This document shows, piece by piece, positions 34,510 to 42,330 of a stretch of DNA of 50,302 nucleotides. A model generated the notes under the pieces. The model saw only the letters and a program-made list of their open reading frames with translations. It was not told where the DNA came from and did no database searches. The stretch is from Candidatus Poribacteria bacterium (lineage in GTDB: Bacteria > Poribacteria > WGA-4E > WGA-3G). Each line of letters opens with the position of its first letter. Position 1 is the stretch's first letter. The position numbers were made by a program, and so were the translations under genes. The DNA is taken from contig JAJDTM010000018.1 of NCBI GenBank assembly GCA_022827185.1, forward strand, positions 1 to 50,302, in the 5' to 3' direction.

Positions 34510-34978
34510 GAAAAACATAGCCTACGCTTCAGAAAATCGTGATTAAGAAAAAAATATATTTTTTTTTCAATTTTAAATGAATTGTTTCAAAATGTATGGG
34601 TTTAACTATTAAGAGTTTTTTTACGATCAAAAAAGAGGTATCGAATTTGCTATCTGATGACCAACCTATTAGGAGGATTATAGTAATGTATCAAAGTGTT
34701 TTATGTTTAACAACGGCACCGTCTCACACATGGGCGGTCGGTAAGAGTGTATGGAATAGCGGTAGTAGAGGCAATAATAGGGATTGCGCTTTAGGAGAGC
34801 GCACTTCGCGAAAGGCACGGGCATCTAAAACTGCCGACGTGCACCGTTGTTGGACTACGACTCGATTATGGAGAAGGCATAGGCCAAGGAGCGAACAAGC
34901 AGGCATCTTCCTATACCTTGGAATGGAAGGAGGGTTACGCGCCTTCGCTTGAAACGCTCCTCGTTTGAGGAGACAAGC
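34510..34978 (+). other. Structured leader region upstream of the ECF sigma gene
   Basis: The first 100 nt are very A/T-rich. From 34686 the composition changes and hairpins appear: TGCGCT-7nt-AGCGCA (34785-34803) and GCACGGGCA-8nt-TGCC-GA-CGTGC (34815-34842). The segment CTCCTC-GTTT-GAGGAG (34957-34972) pairs the whole ribosome binding site of the sigma gene. GGAGCG (34888-34893) could pair with CGCTCC (34955-34960) instead. An ATG at 34686 with AGGAGGA 8 nt upstream opens an 88-codon frame, but its product (rich in Trp, Arg and Cys) looks non-natural. Another frame ending at 34968 reads more protein-like but has an internal TAG. So this is a regulatory leader, a decayed gene, or both. Confidence 0.4.
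34957..34972 (+). promoter_or_regulatory. Hairpin sequestering the sigma-factor ribosome binding site
   Basis: CTCCTC (34957-34962), loop GTTT and GAGGAG (34967-34972) form a six-base-pair stem. It contains the full Shine-Dalgarno sequence, which lies 6 nt before the ATG at 34979. Confidence 0.6.
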
Positions 34979-35569
34979 ATGATACACACTGACGAGCAGT
35001 TGATGCTCTCTGTGAAGGATGGAAACAGAGACGCATTCCGAATTTTGACCGAACGACATTATACAAACACTTTAAATTTTATCTATCGGTTTGTCAAAAA
35101 TCGAACACTTGCGGAAGACCTCTGCCAGGAAACATTCTTACGGTTATGGCGCTGCGTCCCATCGTATCGCCCCATTGCCAAATTTAGAACATTTCTTTAT
35201 CACATCGCCAAGAATGTCTGTTTGAAACAGTTGGCGAAAGAGCAGAGGAACCCTCAGGTTGAATCATTGGATACACATTATGGAGACAACGATGAATACG
35301 CTCCGCCCATTGCTGTTGCTATAGCGGATACACGTTATTCCCCGGAGGGGCTAATCATTGCCAAAGAGACTTACGAGGCGATTCAGACTGCAATCGCTAA
35401 GTTATCAAAGGAACATCAAGTGGTGTTCCGCTTGACAGAAGTTCAAGGAATGTCGTATCAGGAGGTCGCGACGCTCCTCGAATGTCCGATTGGTACCGTT
35501 GCCTCGCGAAAAAACGCCGCGATTCAACAACTCCGGAAATTCTTAGCACCCTATAGAGCGAACTTATAA
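34979..35569 (+). CDS. ECF-type RNA polymerase sigma factor
   Basis: The 196-residue protein has sigma region 2 (LMLSVKDGNRDAFRILTERH, YRFVKNRTLAEDLCQETFLR, FLYHIAKNVC) and region 4 (LSKEHQVVFRLTEVQGMSYQ, EVATLLECPIGTVASRKNAA). There is no region 1.1 or 3, which defines an extracytoplasmic-function sigma factor. The ATG at 34979 with GAGGAG is preferred over an in-frame codon at 34949. No anti-sigma gene is adjacent, and an excellent terminator follows, so it is monocistronic. Regulation may be through its leader. Confidence 0.9.
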   Translation: MIHTDEQLMLSVKDGNRDAFRILTERHYTNTLNFIYRFVKNRTLAEDLCQETFLRLWRCVPSYRPIAKFRTFLYHIAKNVCLKQLAKEQRNPQVESLDTHYGDNDEYAPPIAVAIADTRYSPEGLIIAKETYEAIQTAIAKLSKEHQVVFRLTEVQGMSYQEVATLLECPIGTVASRKNAAIQQLRKFLAPYRANL

Positions 35570-35606
35570 TATTGAAGTCTTAGACTTTGAATGTCCAAGC
35601 CGTTTT

Positions 35607-35645
35607 GCACTCTGGCGCGTAACCTCGCGTCAGAGTGCTTTTTTT
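35607..35645 (+). terminator. Rho-independent terminator of the sigma gene
   Basis: GCACTCTGGCGCG (35607-35619) and CGCGTCAGAGTGC (35626-35638) pair with a single G-T mismatch. They are followed by seven T residues (35639-35645). Confidence 0.92.
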
Positions 35646-35683
35646 CGAGGCAAAGGCAAAAGATGAATAACTCCAAAGGTATA

Positions 35684-35804
35684 TTATAGTAAAATCTGAA
35701 AATAAGTTTACAGTTCATCAGCGAACAAACACCCCCCCACCGCTGGCGAGGATTGTATCCTCGCCATTTTGTGAGTGTATAGATAATTACGGGTTTTACT
35801 ATAA
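35684..35804. mobile_element. MITE-like palindromic element
   Basis: TTATAGTAAAA (35684-35694) and TTTTACTATAA (35794-35804) are perfect terminal inverted repeats. The interior holds the hairpin TGGCGAGGAT-TGT-ATCCTCGCCA (35744-35766) followed by TTTT, which may terminate transcription. A run of seven C residues lies near 35733. The 121-bp element has no coding capacity and fills most of the gap before the HAD gene. Confidence 0.6.
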
Positions 35805-35831
35805 CTTAAAAAGGTAGACGAAACAATTCAA

Positions 35832-35860
35832 TGGACAATTGAAATCAGTTTGTGTATGAT
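35832..35860 (+). promoter_or_regulatory. Promoter for the HAD-Uma2 operon
   Basis: TGGACA (35832-35837), a 17-nt spacer and TATGAT (35855-35860) lie about 60 nt before the ATG at 35921. Confidence 0.6.
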
Positions 35861-35920
35861 ATACGGTAAGTTGGAAATGGAACTGGACCCACCCCTTAGA
35901 CAGCAGAAAGGGATAAGGCA

Positions 35921-36646
35921 ATGCAAAGCGCACCTTCCAAAATCAAAGCACTCACCTTTGATGTCTTCGGTACAGTTGTGGACTGGTACGGTTCAATCGT
36001 TGCCGAAGGCGAAGAATTTGGAAGCTCTCACGGTATTGATATCGATTGGGGGCAGTTCGCCTTGAAATGGCGTGCAGGATATGGCCCCGCAATGGACAAG
36101 GTTCGGCGTGGCAAATTGCCGTGGCAGAACATTGATGCACTGCATCGGCTTATCTTGGAGCGTCTGCTTGACGAATTCAAAATCGTCGGCTTGAGCGAAA
36201 CAGATAAAGATCATCTAAACCGGGTCTGGCATCGACTCAAACCGTGGCCCGATGTTATCAGCGGGTTAGAACGGCTGCGCAAGCGGTATATCGTTGCAAC
36301 CCTCTCTAACGGTAACGTCGCGTTATTGACGAACATGGCAAAATTTGCAGGGCTGCCGTGGGATTGCATCCTGTCTGCTGAGTTAACACAACATTACAAA
36401 CCGGACCCTGAAGTCTACCAAACCGCTGCAGACCTGCTCGGTTTGTCTCCAAACGAAGTTATGATGGTCGCCGCGCACCCAGGCGATCTCCGCGCCGCGC
36501 AAGCCGTCGGTTTTCAGACAGCACTCGTGCCACGTCCTTTGGAATATGGTCCCGGTAGCGTCCAAGAAGTCACCGCGCAGCCGTCTGACCTTGTCGCCAC
36601 TGATTTTAATGCGTTGGCAAACACATTGGAGAGGAATGAAGAATGA
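35921..36646 (+). CDS. HAD-superfamily hydrolase, 2-haloacid dehalogenase (type II) family
   Basis: The 241-residue protein has HAD motif I DVFGTVVDWYGS near residue 14, with the nucleophilic Asp. Motif II TLSNGN is near 126, and motif III with Lys is HYKPDPEVYQTAADLLG. Motif IV is VMMVAAHPGDLRAAQAVGF. The AAHPGDL block and DW after motif I are typical of L-2-haloacid dehalogenases. The natural substrate is not certain, because many relatives are phosphatases. The stop overlaps the next start (ATGA at 36643), so the two genes are coupled. Confidence 0.88.
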   Translation: MQSAPSKIKALTFDVFGTVVDWYGSIVAEGEEFGSSHGIDIDWGQFALKWRAGYGPAMDKVRRGKLPWQNIDALHRLILERLLDEFKIVGLSETDKDHLNRVWHRLKPWPDVISGLERLRKRYIVATLSNGNVALLTNMAKFAGLPWDCILSAELTQHYKPDPEVYQTAADLLGLSPNEVMMVAAHPGDLRAAQAVGFQTALVPRPLEYGPGSVQEVTAQPSDLVATDFNALANTLERNEE

Positions 36647-37209
36647 ATGTACACGAAGGCTCCCAAGTCGCCCAAGAAATACCCTTACCAGAACACACCA
36701 CGATGACCGTGGAGGAATTTCTTGCAAGCGATATAGATGGGTATGAATACGTTAAAGGAGCATTAGTCCCCATGGCAGCACCGTCACTCGGACACGCTAA
36801 AATTAGTACAAGAATCACACATTATTTGTTCACATATGTCAGTGAAAATGATTTGGGTGAGGTGTATGTGGAAGCGGGATTTCAGGTAGGAGAACGCGGA
36901 ATGAAACCGGATGTCGCGTTTATTTCTACAGCACGTTTGCCTGAAGACGAAAGCAAAGGCTCCCCAATTCCACCTGATTTCGCTGTTGAAGTGCTCTCAC
37001 CTACAGATATTCATTGGCGCGTTGCCGAAAAGGTCCAAGCCTATCTGGAAGCGGGGACCCAGATGGTATGGGTCGTTGAATCTGTCATGAAGACGGTGAC
37101 AGTGTATCGTTCCGTAACAGACATTAAAGTATTCACTGCCAACGACACGCTCACGGGTGAGGATGTTGTGCCGGGGTTCTCTTGTCAAGTTACACAACTT
37201 TTTGAATAG
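36643..37209 (+). CDS. Uma2-family (DUF820) putative endonuclease
   Basis: The 188-residue protein follows the Uma2 pattern closely: MTVEEFLASDIDGYEYVKG, MAAPSLGHAKISTRI, GMKPDVAFIS with the catalytic Asp, FAVEVLSPTDIHWRVAEKV with Glu and Ser, and YLEAGTQMVWVVE. The fold is a PD-(D/E)XK nuclease; the biological function is unknown. It overlaps the HAD gene by 4 nt, and the Gfo/Idh gene follows after 36 nt. It is a simple version of the protein encoded at 2593. Confidence 0.85.
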   Translation: MNVHEGSQVAQEIPLPEHTTMTVEEFLASDIDGYEYVKGALVPMAAPSLGHAKISTRITHYLFTYVSENDLGEVYVEAGFQVGERGMKPDVAFISTARLPEDESKGSPIPPDFAVEVLSPTDIHWRVAEKVQAYLEAGTQMVWVVESVMKTVTVYRSVTDIKVFTANDTLTGEDVVPGFSCQVTQLFE

Positions 37210-37245
37210 GAACCTCATTCCTAAACGCGAAGGAGAGAAGACACT

Positions 37246-38265
37246 ATGGACAAAATCCGAATCGCTTTTATCGGTTGTGGCGGTATGTCGTCGCAATTGC
37301 AACAGTGTATACCGATGATACCAGAATTTGAATTTGTTGCCACTTGCGATCTCGTTGAAGAGAAGGCAGCATCGAACGCCCGAAGGTTTGGGGCACTCCG
37401 TCATTACACCGATTACAACGAGATGTTCAAAAATGAAGACCTCTACGCAGTGGCTGTCGTGGGTAGACCGGAGGATAAACTGCATCGCGACATCGGTATT
37501 GAATGCCTCAAGCAAGGGTATCACATCTACACCGAAAAGCCACCCGCGACCACTGCTGAAGGTGCGAAAATGCTCGTCGATGCGTCAACTGAAACCGATA
37601 AGACAGGCATGGTCGGTACAATGTGGCGACATGCCCCCGCACATCAGATTGCCAAACAGTTGATGGACGAAGAGGCGTTCGGTGAAACCTGTCAATATCA
37701 TACCCGATACCTCGCGCCGGGGCCGCGACTTCAAGACGCAGGATCGCCTTTTGCATGGCCCTTCATGCTCGATCAAGCGATTCATCCGACCGATTGTATG
37801 CGTTTCTTTATGGGGCAGGTCAGCGAAGTCTACGCAACAGGCACGGTTGACGCAGCATCCAGTACGGTCTCAATCTCTGTCAATCTACGTTACGAGAACG
37901 GCGGCATGGGCACGATGACGCTCGGCACGGGTCCAGTTTTAGAAGCGATGGTTTTCGTCAAAGGCACCGGCAATCAAGCGATCCAGGTGTTAGAAACCCG
38001 CAAATTGCGCCTTTATCGTCACCCGACATGGCTCGGCTCCGGTGGCGGCTATGCGGATACACCCACTGAAGAATGGGATCTTAACACTGCATACCACGGT
38101 ATTGGCAGGCCCGGCTATCTCGAAGAGATGCAGCATTGGGCAAGGGCACTGCAAGCAGGGACACAACCACACGCCAGCCTTGAAGATGCCTACCAGAACA
38201 TGCGTGTTCTGGAGGCGATTAGCCGTAGCATTGAGACCAGAGAGGTCGTTCAAATTTCTGCGTAA
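37246..38265 (+). CDS. Gfo/Idh/MocA-family oxidoreductase
   Basis: The 339-residue protein has an N-terminal Rossmann fold (RIAFIGCGGMSSQLQQCI) and the family lysine in HIYTEKPPATTAEGAKML near residue 92. In the C-terminal alpha/beta domain, DQAIHPTDCMRFFMG near residue 175 contains the catalytic-site histidine. Such enzymes oxidise sugars, inositols or related compounds with NAD(P); the substrate is not evident. GAAGGAGAG lies 10 nt before the ATG. It is probably co-transcribed with the genes before and after. Confidence 0.92.
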   Translation: MDKIRIAFIGCGGMSSQLQQCIPMIPEFEFVATCDLVEEKAASNARRFGALRHYTDYNEMFKNEDLYAVAVVGRPEDKLHRDIGIECLKQGYHIYTEKPPATTAEGAKMLVDASTETDKTGMVGTMWRHAPAHQIAKQLMDEEAFGETCQYHTRYLAPGPRLQDAGSPFAWPFMLDQAIHPTDCMRFFMGQVSEVYATGTVDAASSTVSISVNLRYENGGMGTMTLGTGPVLEAMVFVKGTGNQAIQVLETRKLRLYRHPTWLGSGGGYADTPTEEWDLNTAYHGIGRPGYLEEMQHWARALQAGTQPHASLEDAYQNMRVLEAISRSIETREVVQISA

Positions 38266-38284
38266 CCTGTAGAAAGGAACCACA

Positions 38285-39178
38285 ATGGACTGGTCCCCGC
38301 GTGTAAAACCCATCAAAATCCGTCGGCTTTACCGGTACGCTCAACTCGGCATCTATGATGATTTATTGTTACACGATGTCGGTTGGGAGCTTTATGCGCG
38401 TTGTATGGATATTGCCACAGTTGCCGATGTTTTCCGAGAAGGATGTGTGCCGTGTCCGCAGTGCAAGACAAAGGTGGCACGTCAAATTGACCCACTCTTT
38501 AGTACCGGTGAAGGTGGAACGCACGAGCATTGGTTTCGCTGCACACACTGCGGCGAACGGTTGCTCTGGCAAGATTGTCGTCAAGCCCTTCGTAACACGC
38601 CGCGATGCTTTGAATGTCGTGAGGTTTTGCAAAAAGCAGACGAATTAGCGTGTACCTGTGGTAAAACCTGGTCTCAGGAAGCCTATAATCAGTCGATGAG
38701 AACTCGCGTCCGTTTGCCATGTCCACACTGTCTTAACCTCGTCCGTAGACCTGCGGCCCCTAAAGTTCGGACTACCAGAGGTCGACAATCTAAGCCTGAA
38801 TTGCAATGCCCCAAGTGCCAAGCGGTCGCGCGCCATCAGCACGGCAATATCGAGTGTACAGTCTGCGGTTACAAACGCCGGTGGCGAGATTACCGCAAGC
38901 ATCTAAAAAAGAAGGATGAGAAACTCGAATGTCCGGATTGTGGATATACTTTCAGATGGCAGGCGTGGCGTAAAAGTGCCCGTTCATTGAGAACCGGCAA
39001 TCCGAGACCGGCGCGGGACTTCATTAGAAGATGGCTCAGGTGCCATACGCCGCAACAGCGTATGATACAGATTGATACCTTACTTCAAACCCTACACGGT
39101 AGAGGTCCCTTAGCACCACTGTTTATTGATAGTGGTGAACACAATATTCGCCAGATGCTCGACGATTTGGCATCATGA
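38285..39178 (+). CDS. Uncharacterised multi-zinc-ribbon protein
   Basis: I do not recognise a named family. The 297-residue protein has about eight cysteine knuckles in order: CPQC, CTHC, CFEC, CTC, CPHC, CPKC, CTVC and CPDC, from about residue 56 to 220. They pair as four zinc ribbons or rubredoxin-like knuckles. Basic linkers such as RTTRGRQSK and a WRDYRKHLKKK helix lie between them, and a helical tail follows. W-Q/R-D-Y/C-R after several knuckles shows an internal repeat (LLWQDCRQAL, RRWRDYRKHL, FRWQAWRKSA). Nucleic acid or protein binding is plausible. It follows Gfo/Idh by 19 nt with AAAGGAA as ribosome binding site. Confidence 0.75.
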   Translation: MDWSPRVKPIKIRRLYRYAQLGIYDDLLLHDVGWELYARCMDIATVADVFREGCVPCPQCKTKVARQIDPLFSTGEGGTHEHWFRCTHCGERLLWQDCRQALRNTPRCFECREVLQKADELACTCGKTWSQEAYNQSMRTRVRLPCPHCLNLVRRPAAPKVRTTRGRQSKPELQCPKCQAVARHQHGNIECTVCGYKRRWRDYRKHLKKKDEKLECPDCGYTFRWQAWRKSARSLRTGNPRPARDFIRRWLRCHTPQQRMIQIDTLLQTLHGRGPLAPLFIDSGEHNIRQMLDDLAS

Positions 39179-39230
39179 TTTGAACGAGTTCTAATTGCTA
39201 ACCGAAAATTGATGACCCAGGAGGAAGACT

Positions 39231-39989
39231 ATGAAAGTTCTGTTTTTTATAACCCTCGTTATCAGTTTGGTAATACCTGGCACACTTTGGGCGAAAAATA
39301 TGGCACTCGAATTAGATGGCAAAACCGCTATCGAAGTCCCAAACAGTGACAGCTTGAATCCGAAAAACGCGATAACGATAGAAGCGTGGATGAATATGAG
39401 TAAGCCTGTCGGTGAATGCCTCGCAAAGGATTGGGGGGGCCAACGGGATTACATCTTTCCAGAGATTGTCCAAAATGGAACCGGATTACGGTTCGTCCTC
39501 TGGCCCGGCACAAAAATCCTTGATGTCCCTGGATTGAAGCCGAATGAATGGCAGCACGTCGCAGGGGTCTGGGACGGTAAAGAGATGCGAACATATATTG
39601 ATGGCGAGGAAAAGGGTGCCCTTGCCTTTGAAGCAAAGGAATTAGCGGCAACTGAAGCTTCGCTGTATATCGGTGTCGGTGATAGCCAAAATTGGTTCTG
39701 TACAGGTTCCATCGATGAAGTCCGTATCTGGGAAGTCGCTCGGACCGAAGAAGAGATTAATGAATTCATGATGAAGGTGCTCAACGGCGATGAAAAAGGC
39801 TTGAACGCACACTACACTTTTGATGAAGGCAACGCCAATGATAATACCAAAAACGGAAACGATGGCAAAGGTGGGTTCGGAAAGGCGAACTATATTGATG
39901 TCACCAAAGACCTTGACCTCACGCCGCTTTCTGTTGAACCGGGAGATAAACTGACAACAACGTGGGCATGGGTGAAAAAGACCCGATGA
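39231..39989 (+). CDS. Secreted LamG/concanavalin A-like domain protein
   Basis: The 252-residue protein has a signal peptide (VLFFITLVISLVIPGTLWA, cleavage after about residue 21). A LamG-like jelly roll follows: ALELDGKTAIEVPNSDSL, ITIEAWMNM, PNEWQHVAGVWDGKEMRTYI and GSIDEVRIWEVARTEEEI. This fold binds carbohydrates or proteins. The C-terminus DNTKNGNDGKGGFGKA lies beyond the domain. CAGGAGG precedes the ATG. It would be exported and may bind polysaccharide. Confidence 0.88.
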   Translation: MKVLFFITLVISLVIPGTLWAKNMALELDGKTAIEVPNSDSLNPKNAITIEAWMNMSKPVGECLAKDWGGQRDYIFPEIVQNGTGLRFVLWPGTKILDVPGLKPNEWQHVAGVWDGKEMRTYIDGEEKGALAFEAKELAATEASLYIGVGDSQNWFCTGSIDEVRIWEVARTEEEINEFMMKVLNGDEKGLNAHYTFDEGNANDNTKNGNDGKGGFGKANYIDVTKDLDLTPLSVEPGDKLTTTWAWVKKTR

Positions 39990-40012
39990 TGAGTTTCGGA
40001 AATGTTGCAAGT

Positions 40013-40027
40013 CCCCTTGATAAGGGG
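40013..40027. repeat. Short palindrome before the methyltransferase start
   Basis: CCCCTT-GAT-AAGGGG is followed by GGATTTAGGGGG. The sequence precedes the TTG start at 40047 and supplies its only purine-rich, ribosome-binding-site-like segments. It may be a dispersed repeat. Confidence 0.5.
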
Positions 40028-40046
40028 GATTTAGGGGGTTTCTGGG

Positions 40047-40868
40047 TTGCATAAATTTTCAGATGAGATTCTCTCGTTCTATAGACAAACGCAAGAATCC
40101 AAAAGACTTACAAAGGATGTCAGAGGACAGATAGAATTTGCGCGGACCCAAGAGATTATCACACGCTATTTACCCGAATCGCCAGCAGTCGTTTTGGACA
40201 TCGGTGGTGGCTCGGGTCCGTATGCCTGTTGGTTAGCAAAGGCGGGTTATGAGGTTCATCTCGTGGATCCTGTGGATTTACATATTGAACAAGCGAAGGT
40301 AGCCTCAAGTCAGCAACCAGAACACCCGATTGCCAGTATATCGCTCGGCGACGCACGGGCACTCCGTTTTTCGTCGGGATCGGCAGATGCTGTTCTGTTA
40401 TTGGGACCGCTTTATCATCTCATTGATAAAAGTGAACGGCTGCTGGCATTAAAAGAGGCATACCGTGTCCTGCGAAAAGGGGGCGTTATGGTTGCTGCTG
40501 GCATCTCGCGTTTTGCCTCCCTACTCGATTTTTTCTGTAAGGACCGATTAGGCAACTCGGTCTCCAGAGACATTGTTCACAGCGACCTGGAAACAGGCTA
40601 CCACCATAATCCGACTGATAACTTAGAATTCTTTACAGACGCTTATCTTCACCGACCTGAAGCGTTCGGTTCCGAAGTGGTTGAAGCCGGTTTTCAACAT
40701 CAGGCGACGCTTGCTGTGCAAGGACCCACATGGCTTTTTGAGTCGGTTGAAAATTATTGGTTGGATCCTGACCAGCGTGCCGCTGTTTTGGATCTGATTC
40801 GGAAGGTCGAAGCAGAACCTTCGATACTCGGCATGAGTGCACACATCCTCGCAATAGGCACCAAATAG
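40047..40868 (+). CDS. Class I SAM-dependent methyltransferase
   Basis: The 273-residue protein has motif I VVLDIGGGSGPYACWLAKAG near residue 50, the acidic end of the second strand in VHLVDP, GDARALRFSSGSADAVLLLG as motif II, and YRVLRKGGVMVAAGI after it. It resembles the Methyltransf_11/25 group; the substrate is unknown. The start is a TTG, because no ATG precedes the conserved helix FYRQTQESKRLTKDVRGQ. A G-rich segment upstream may bind ribosomes. Confidence 0.85.
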   Translation: MHKFSDEILSFYRQTQESKRLTKDVRGQIEFARTQEIITRYLPESPAVVLDIGGGSGPYACWLAKAGYEVHLVDPVDLHIEQAKVASSQQPEHPIASISLGDARALRFSSGSADAVLLLGPLYHLIDKSERLLALKEAYRVLRKGGVMVAAGISRFASLLDFFCKDRLGNSVSRDIVHSDLETGYHHNPTDNLEFFTDAYLHRPEAFGSEVVEAGFQHQATLAVQGPTWLFESVENYWLDPDQRAAVLDLIRKVEAEPSILGMSAHILAIGTK

Positions 40869-40895
40869 AACAACAATAATTGAGGTGAATTAATA

Positions 40896-41720
40896 ATGCC
40901 TGAAGGTCAGGTCGTTGGTAAAACGAAAACACTCGTTACAATTGAATCCTTGGAAACTGATTTTAAAGCTCTCGGTATCGAAAAAGGAATGGTCTTACTC
41001 GTTCATTCGTCCTTGAGCGCGATGGGGTGGGTCTGCGGTGGTGCCGTCGCTGTTATCATCGCACTGCAGGAAGTTTTGGGCGAAACTGGGACGCTTGTGA
41101 TGCCCGCCCACTCAACCGACCTCAGCGATCCAAACCAGTGGGAAAATCCGCCTGTCCCTGAATCGTGGTGGCAAACCATACGCGAGACGATGCCTGCTTA
41201 TGATCCCGATTTAACGCCTACCCGCTCAATGGGCAAAATTGCTGAAACCTTCCGAAAACAAAGTGGAGTTCTCCGCAGCGCGCATCCACAGAGTTCGTTT
41301 TGTGCCCGTGGTCCTCAAGCATCGTCCATCATAAATAATCACGCTTTAGCTTATGGCTTTGGTGAACACTCACCGCTTGCCAGAATCTATGATTTACACG
41401 GTTCTGTCCTGCTCCTCGGTGTCGATCATTCGAGTAATACATCCATACATCTCGCAGAATACCGATCGGACTTCCCAACCAAACGCATTGTACAGGAGGG
41501 TGCCCCGATCTCACAAGCGGGTTCAAGGTCATGGACCACCTTTGAAGATATTGACGTAGACGATTCAGATTTTGATCGCCTCGGCGAGGATTTTCTGCGC
41601 TCTGATGCTGGCAAGGTAGTTCGGCGTGGCAAGATTGGCATCGCAGATTGCCAACTCATGCCACAACGCGCTGTCGTTGACTTCGCCGTTGATTGGCTTG
41701 GGAGAAATAGAGGGCAATAA
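40896..41720 (+). CDS. Aminoglycoside N(3)-acetyltransferase family protein
   Basis: The 274-residue protein matches the AAC(3)/YokD family: VLLVHSSLSAMGWVCGGAVA near residue 32, GTLVMPAHSTDLSDP, RSMGKIAETFRKQSGVLRSA, HPQSSFCARG and GSVLLLGVDHSSNTSIHLAE. These enzymes transfer acetyl from acetyl-CoA to the 3-amino group of aminoglycosides, but many environmental members have other amine substrates. No other resistance or transfer genes accompany it. A GAGGTG-type ribosome binding site lies upstream of the ATG. Confidence 0.88.
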   Translation: MPEGQVVGKTKTLVTIESLETDFKALGIEKGMVLLVHSSLSAMGWVCGGAVAVIIALQEVLGETGTLVMPAHSTDLSDPNQWENPPVPESWWQTIRETMPAYDPDLTPTRSMGKIAETFRKQSGVLRSAHPQSSFCARGPQASSIINNHALAYGFGEHSPLARIYDLHGSVLLLGVDHSSNTSIHLAEYRSDFPTKRIVQEGAPISQAGSRSWTTFEDIDVDDSDFDRLGEDFLRSDAGKVVRRGKIGIADCQLMPQRAVVDFAVDWLGRNRGQ

Positions 41721-41773
41721 ATTGGATGGCATAGGTTTAAGGGACCGCTGACCGCCGATAACCGATAAAAAAA

Positions 41774-41803
41774 TTGAATTTGTCATTTCGTATGTGTTAT
41801 ATT
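41774..41803 (+). promoter_or_regulatory. Promoter for the coiled-coil membrane protein gene
   Basis: TTGAAT (41774-41779), an 18-nt spacer and TATATT (41798-41803) lie upstream. The predicted start of RNA near 41810 rules out an earlier in-frame codon at 41794. Confidence 0.55.
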
Positions 41804-41856
41804 ATAAATATCCAAAGTTGCAACCTAAGCACGAAGAAAAACATAGAAGGCGATCT

Positions 41857-42312
41857 ATGGAAAAAAAACGGGGATCCTTATTTACCGTTCGAGACGCAGA
41901 AAGTGCAATCATTATCTATACGGTGTTAGGACTTCTCTACATTATTGGAATATGTCTCTACGAACTTATCACAGGATGGAATGGTGTGCTGCAGATGTTA
42001 GGAAAGTTAGACACAATGTCCCCAACGTTTAATCGAACCGCAATTGCGTTCATCATCTTTAAAGAAGGAGCGGATATTATGTTAAGACGTTTTAACGAGT
42101 GGCGGGCTGAACATGCACAAAGCCTCGAAAAAGCCAAAGAGCAAGGTATTGAACAAGGTATTGAACAAGGTATTGAACAGGGTATTGAACAGGGGCGTGC
42201 AGAAGCGTACCAAGCCATTGACGCTTGGAATAAACGCCGCCTCGCAGCCGAGACGAAAGGCATTCCCTTTAACGAACCGCCTCCGTCACAGAACGGAGAC
42301 CAGCACGGATAG
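41857..42312 (+). CDS. Small membrane protein with EQGI coiled-coil repeat
   Basis: No named family is recognised. The ATG at 41857 has AGAAGG 6 nt upstream. The 151-residue product has one clear membrane helix (AIIIYTVLGLLYIIGICLYE, about residues 15-34). A second moderately hydrophobic stretch follows, then a charged coiled coil with four to five EQGI units and a polar Pro-rich tail. It may be a membrane-tethered coiled-coil protein. It precedes the PhyH gene by 18 nt, so the two are probably one operon. Confidence 0.65.
   Translation: MEKKRGSLFTVRDAESAIIIYTVLGLLYIIGICLYELITGWNGVLQMLGKLDTMSPTFNRTAIAFIIFKEGADIMLRRFNEWRAEHAQSLEKAKEQGIEQGIEQGIEQGIEQGRAEAYQAIDAWNKRRLAAETKGIPFNEPPPSQNGDQHG
42139..42195 (+). 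repeat. 12-nt tandem repeat coding (EQGI)n
   Basis: GAACAAGGTATT or a one-base variant is repeated four to five times in frame (42139, 42151, 42163, 42175, 42187). It is a likely slippage site that alters coiled-coil length without frameshift. Confidence 0.85.
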
Positions 42313-42330
42313 ATACAAGGAGAAAGTCAG

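Noticed and set aside
34596..34952. 118-codon plus-strand frame upstream of the sigma gene
   Set aside because: Its product is rich in Trp, Arg and Cys and resembles no protein. The hairpins across it suggest non-coding or decayed sequence. A ribosome binding site before the internal ATG at 34686 keeps some doubt.
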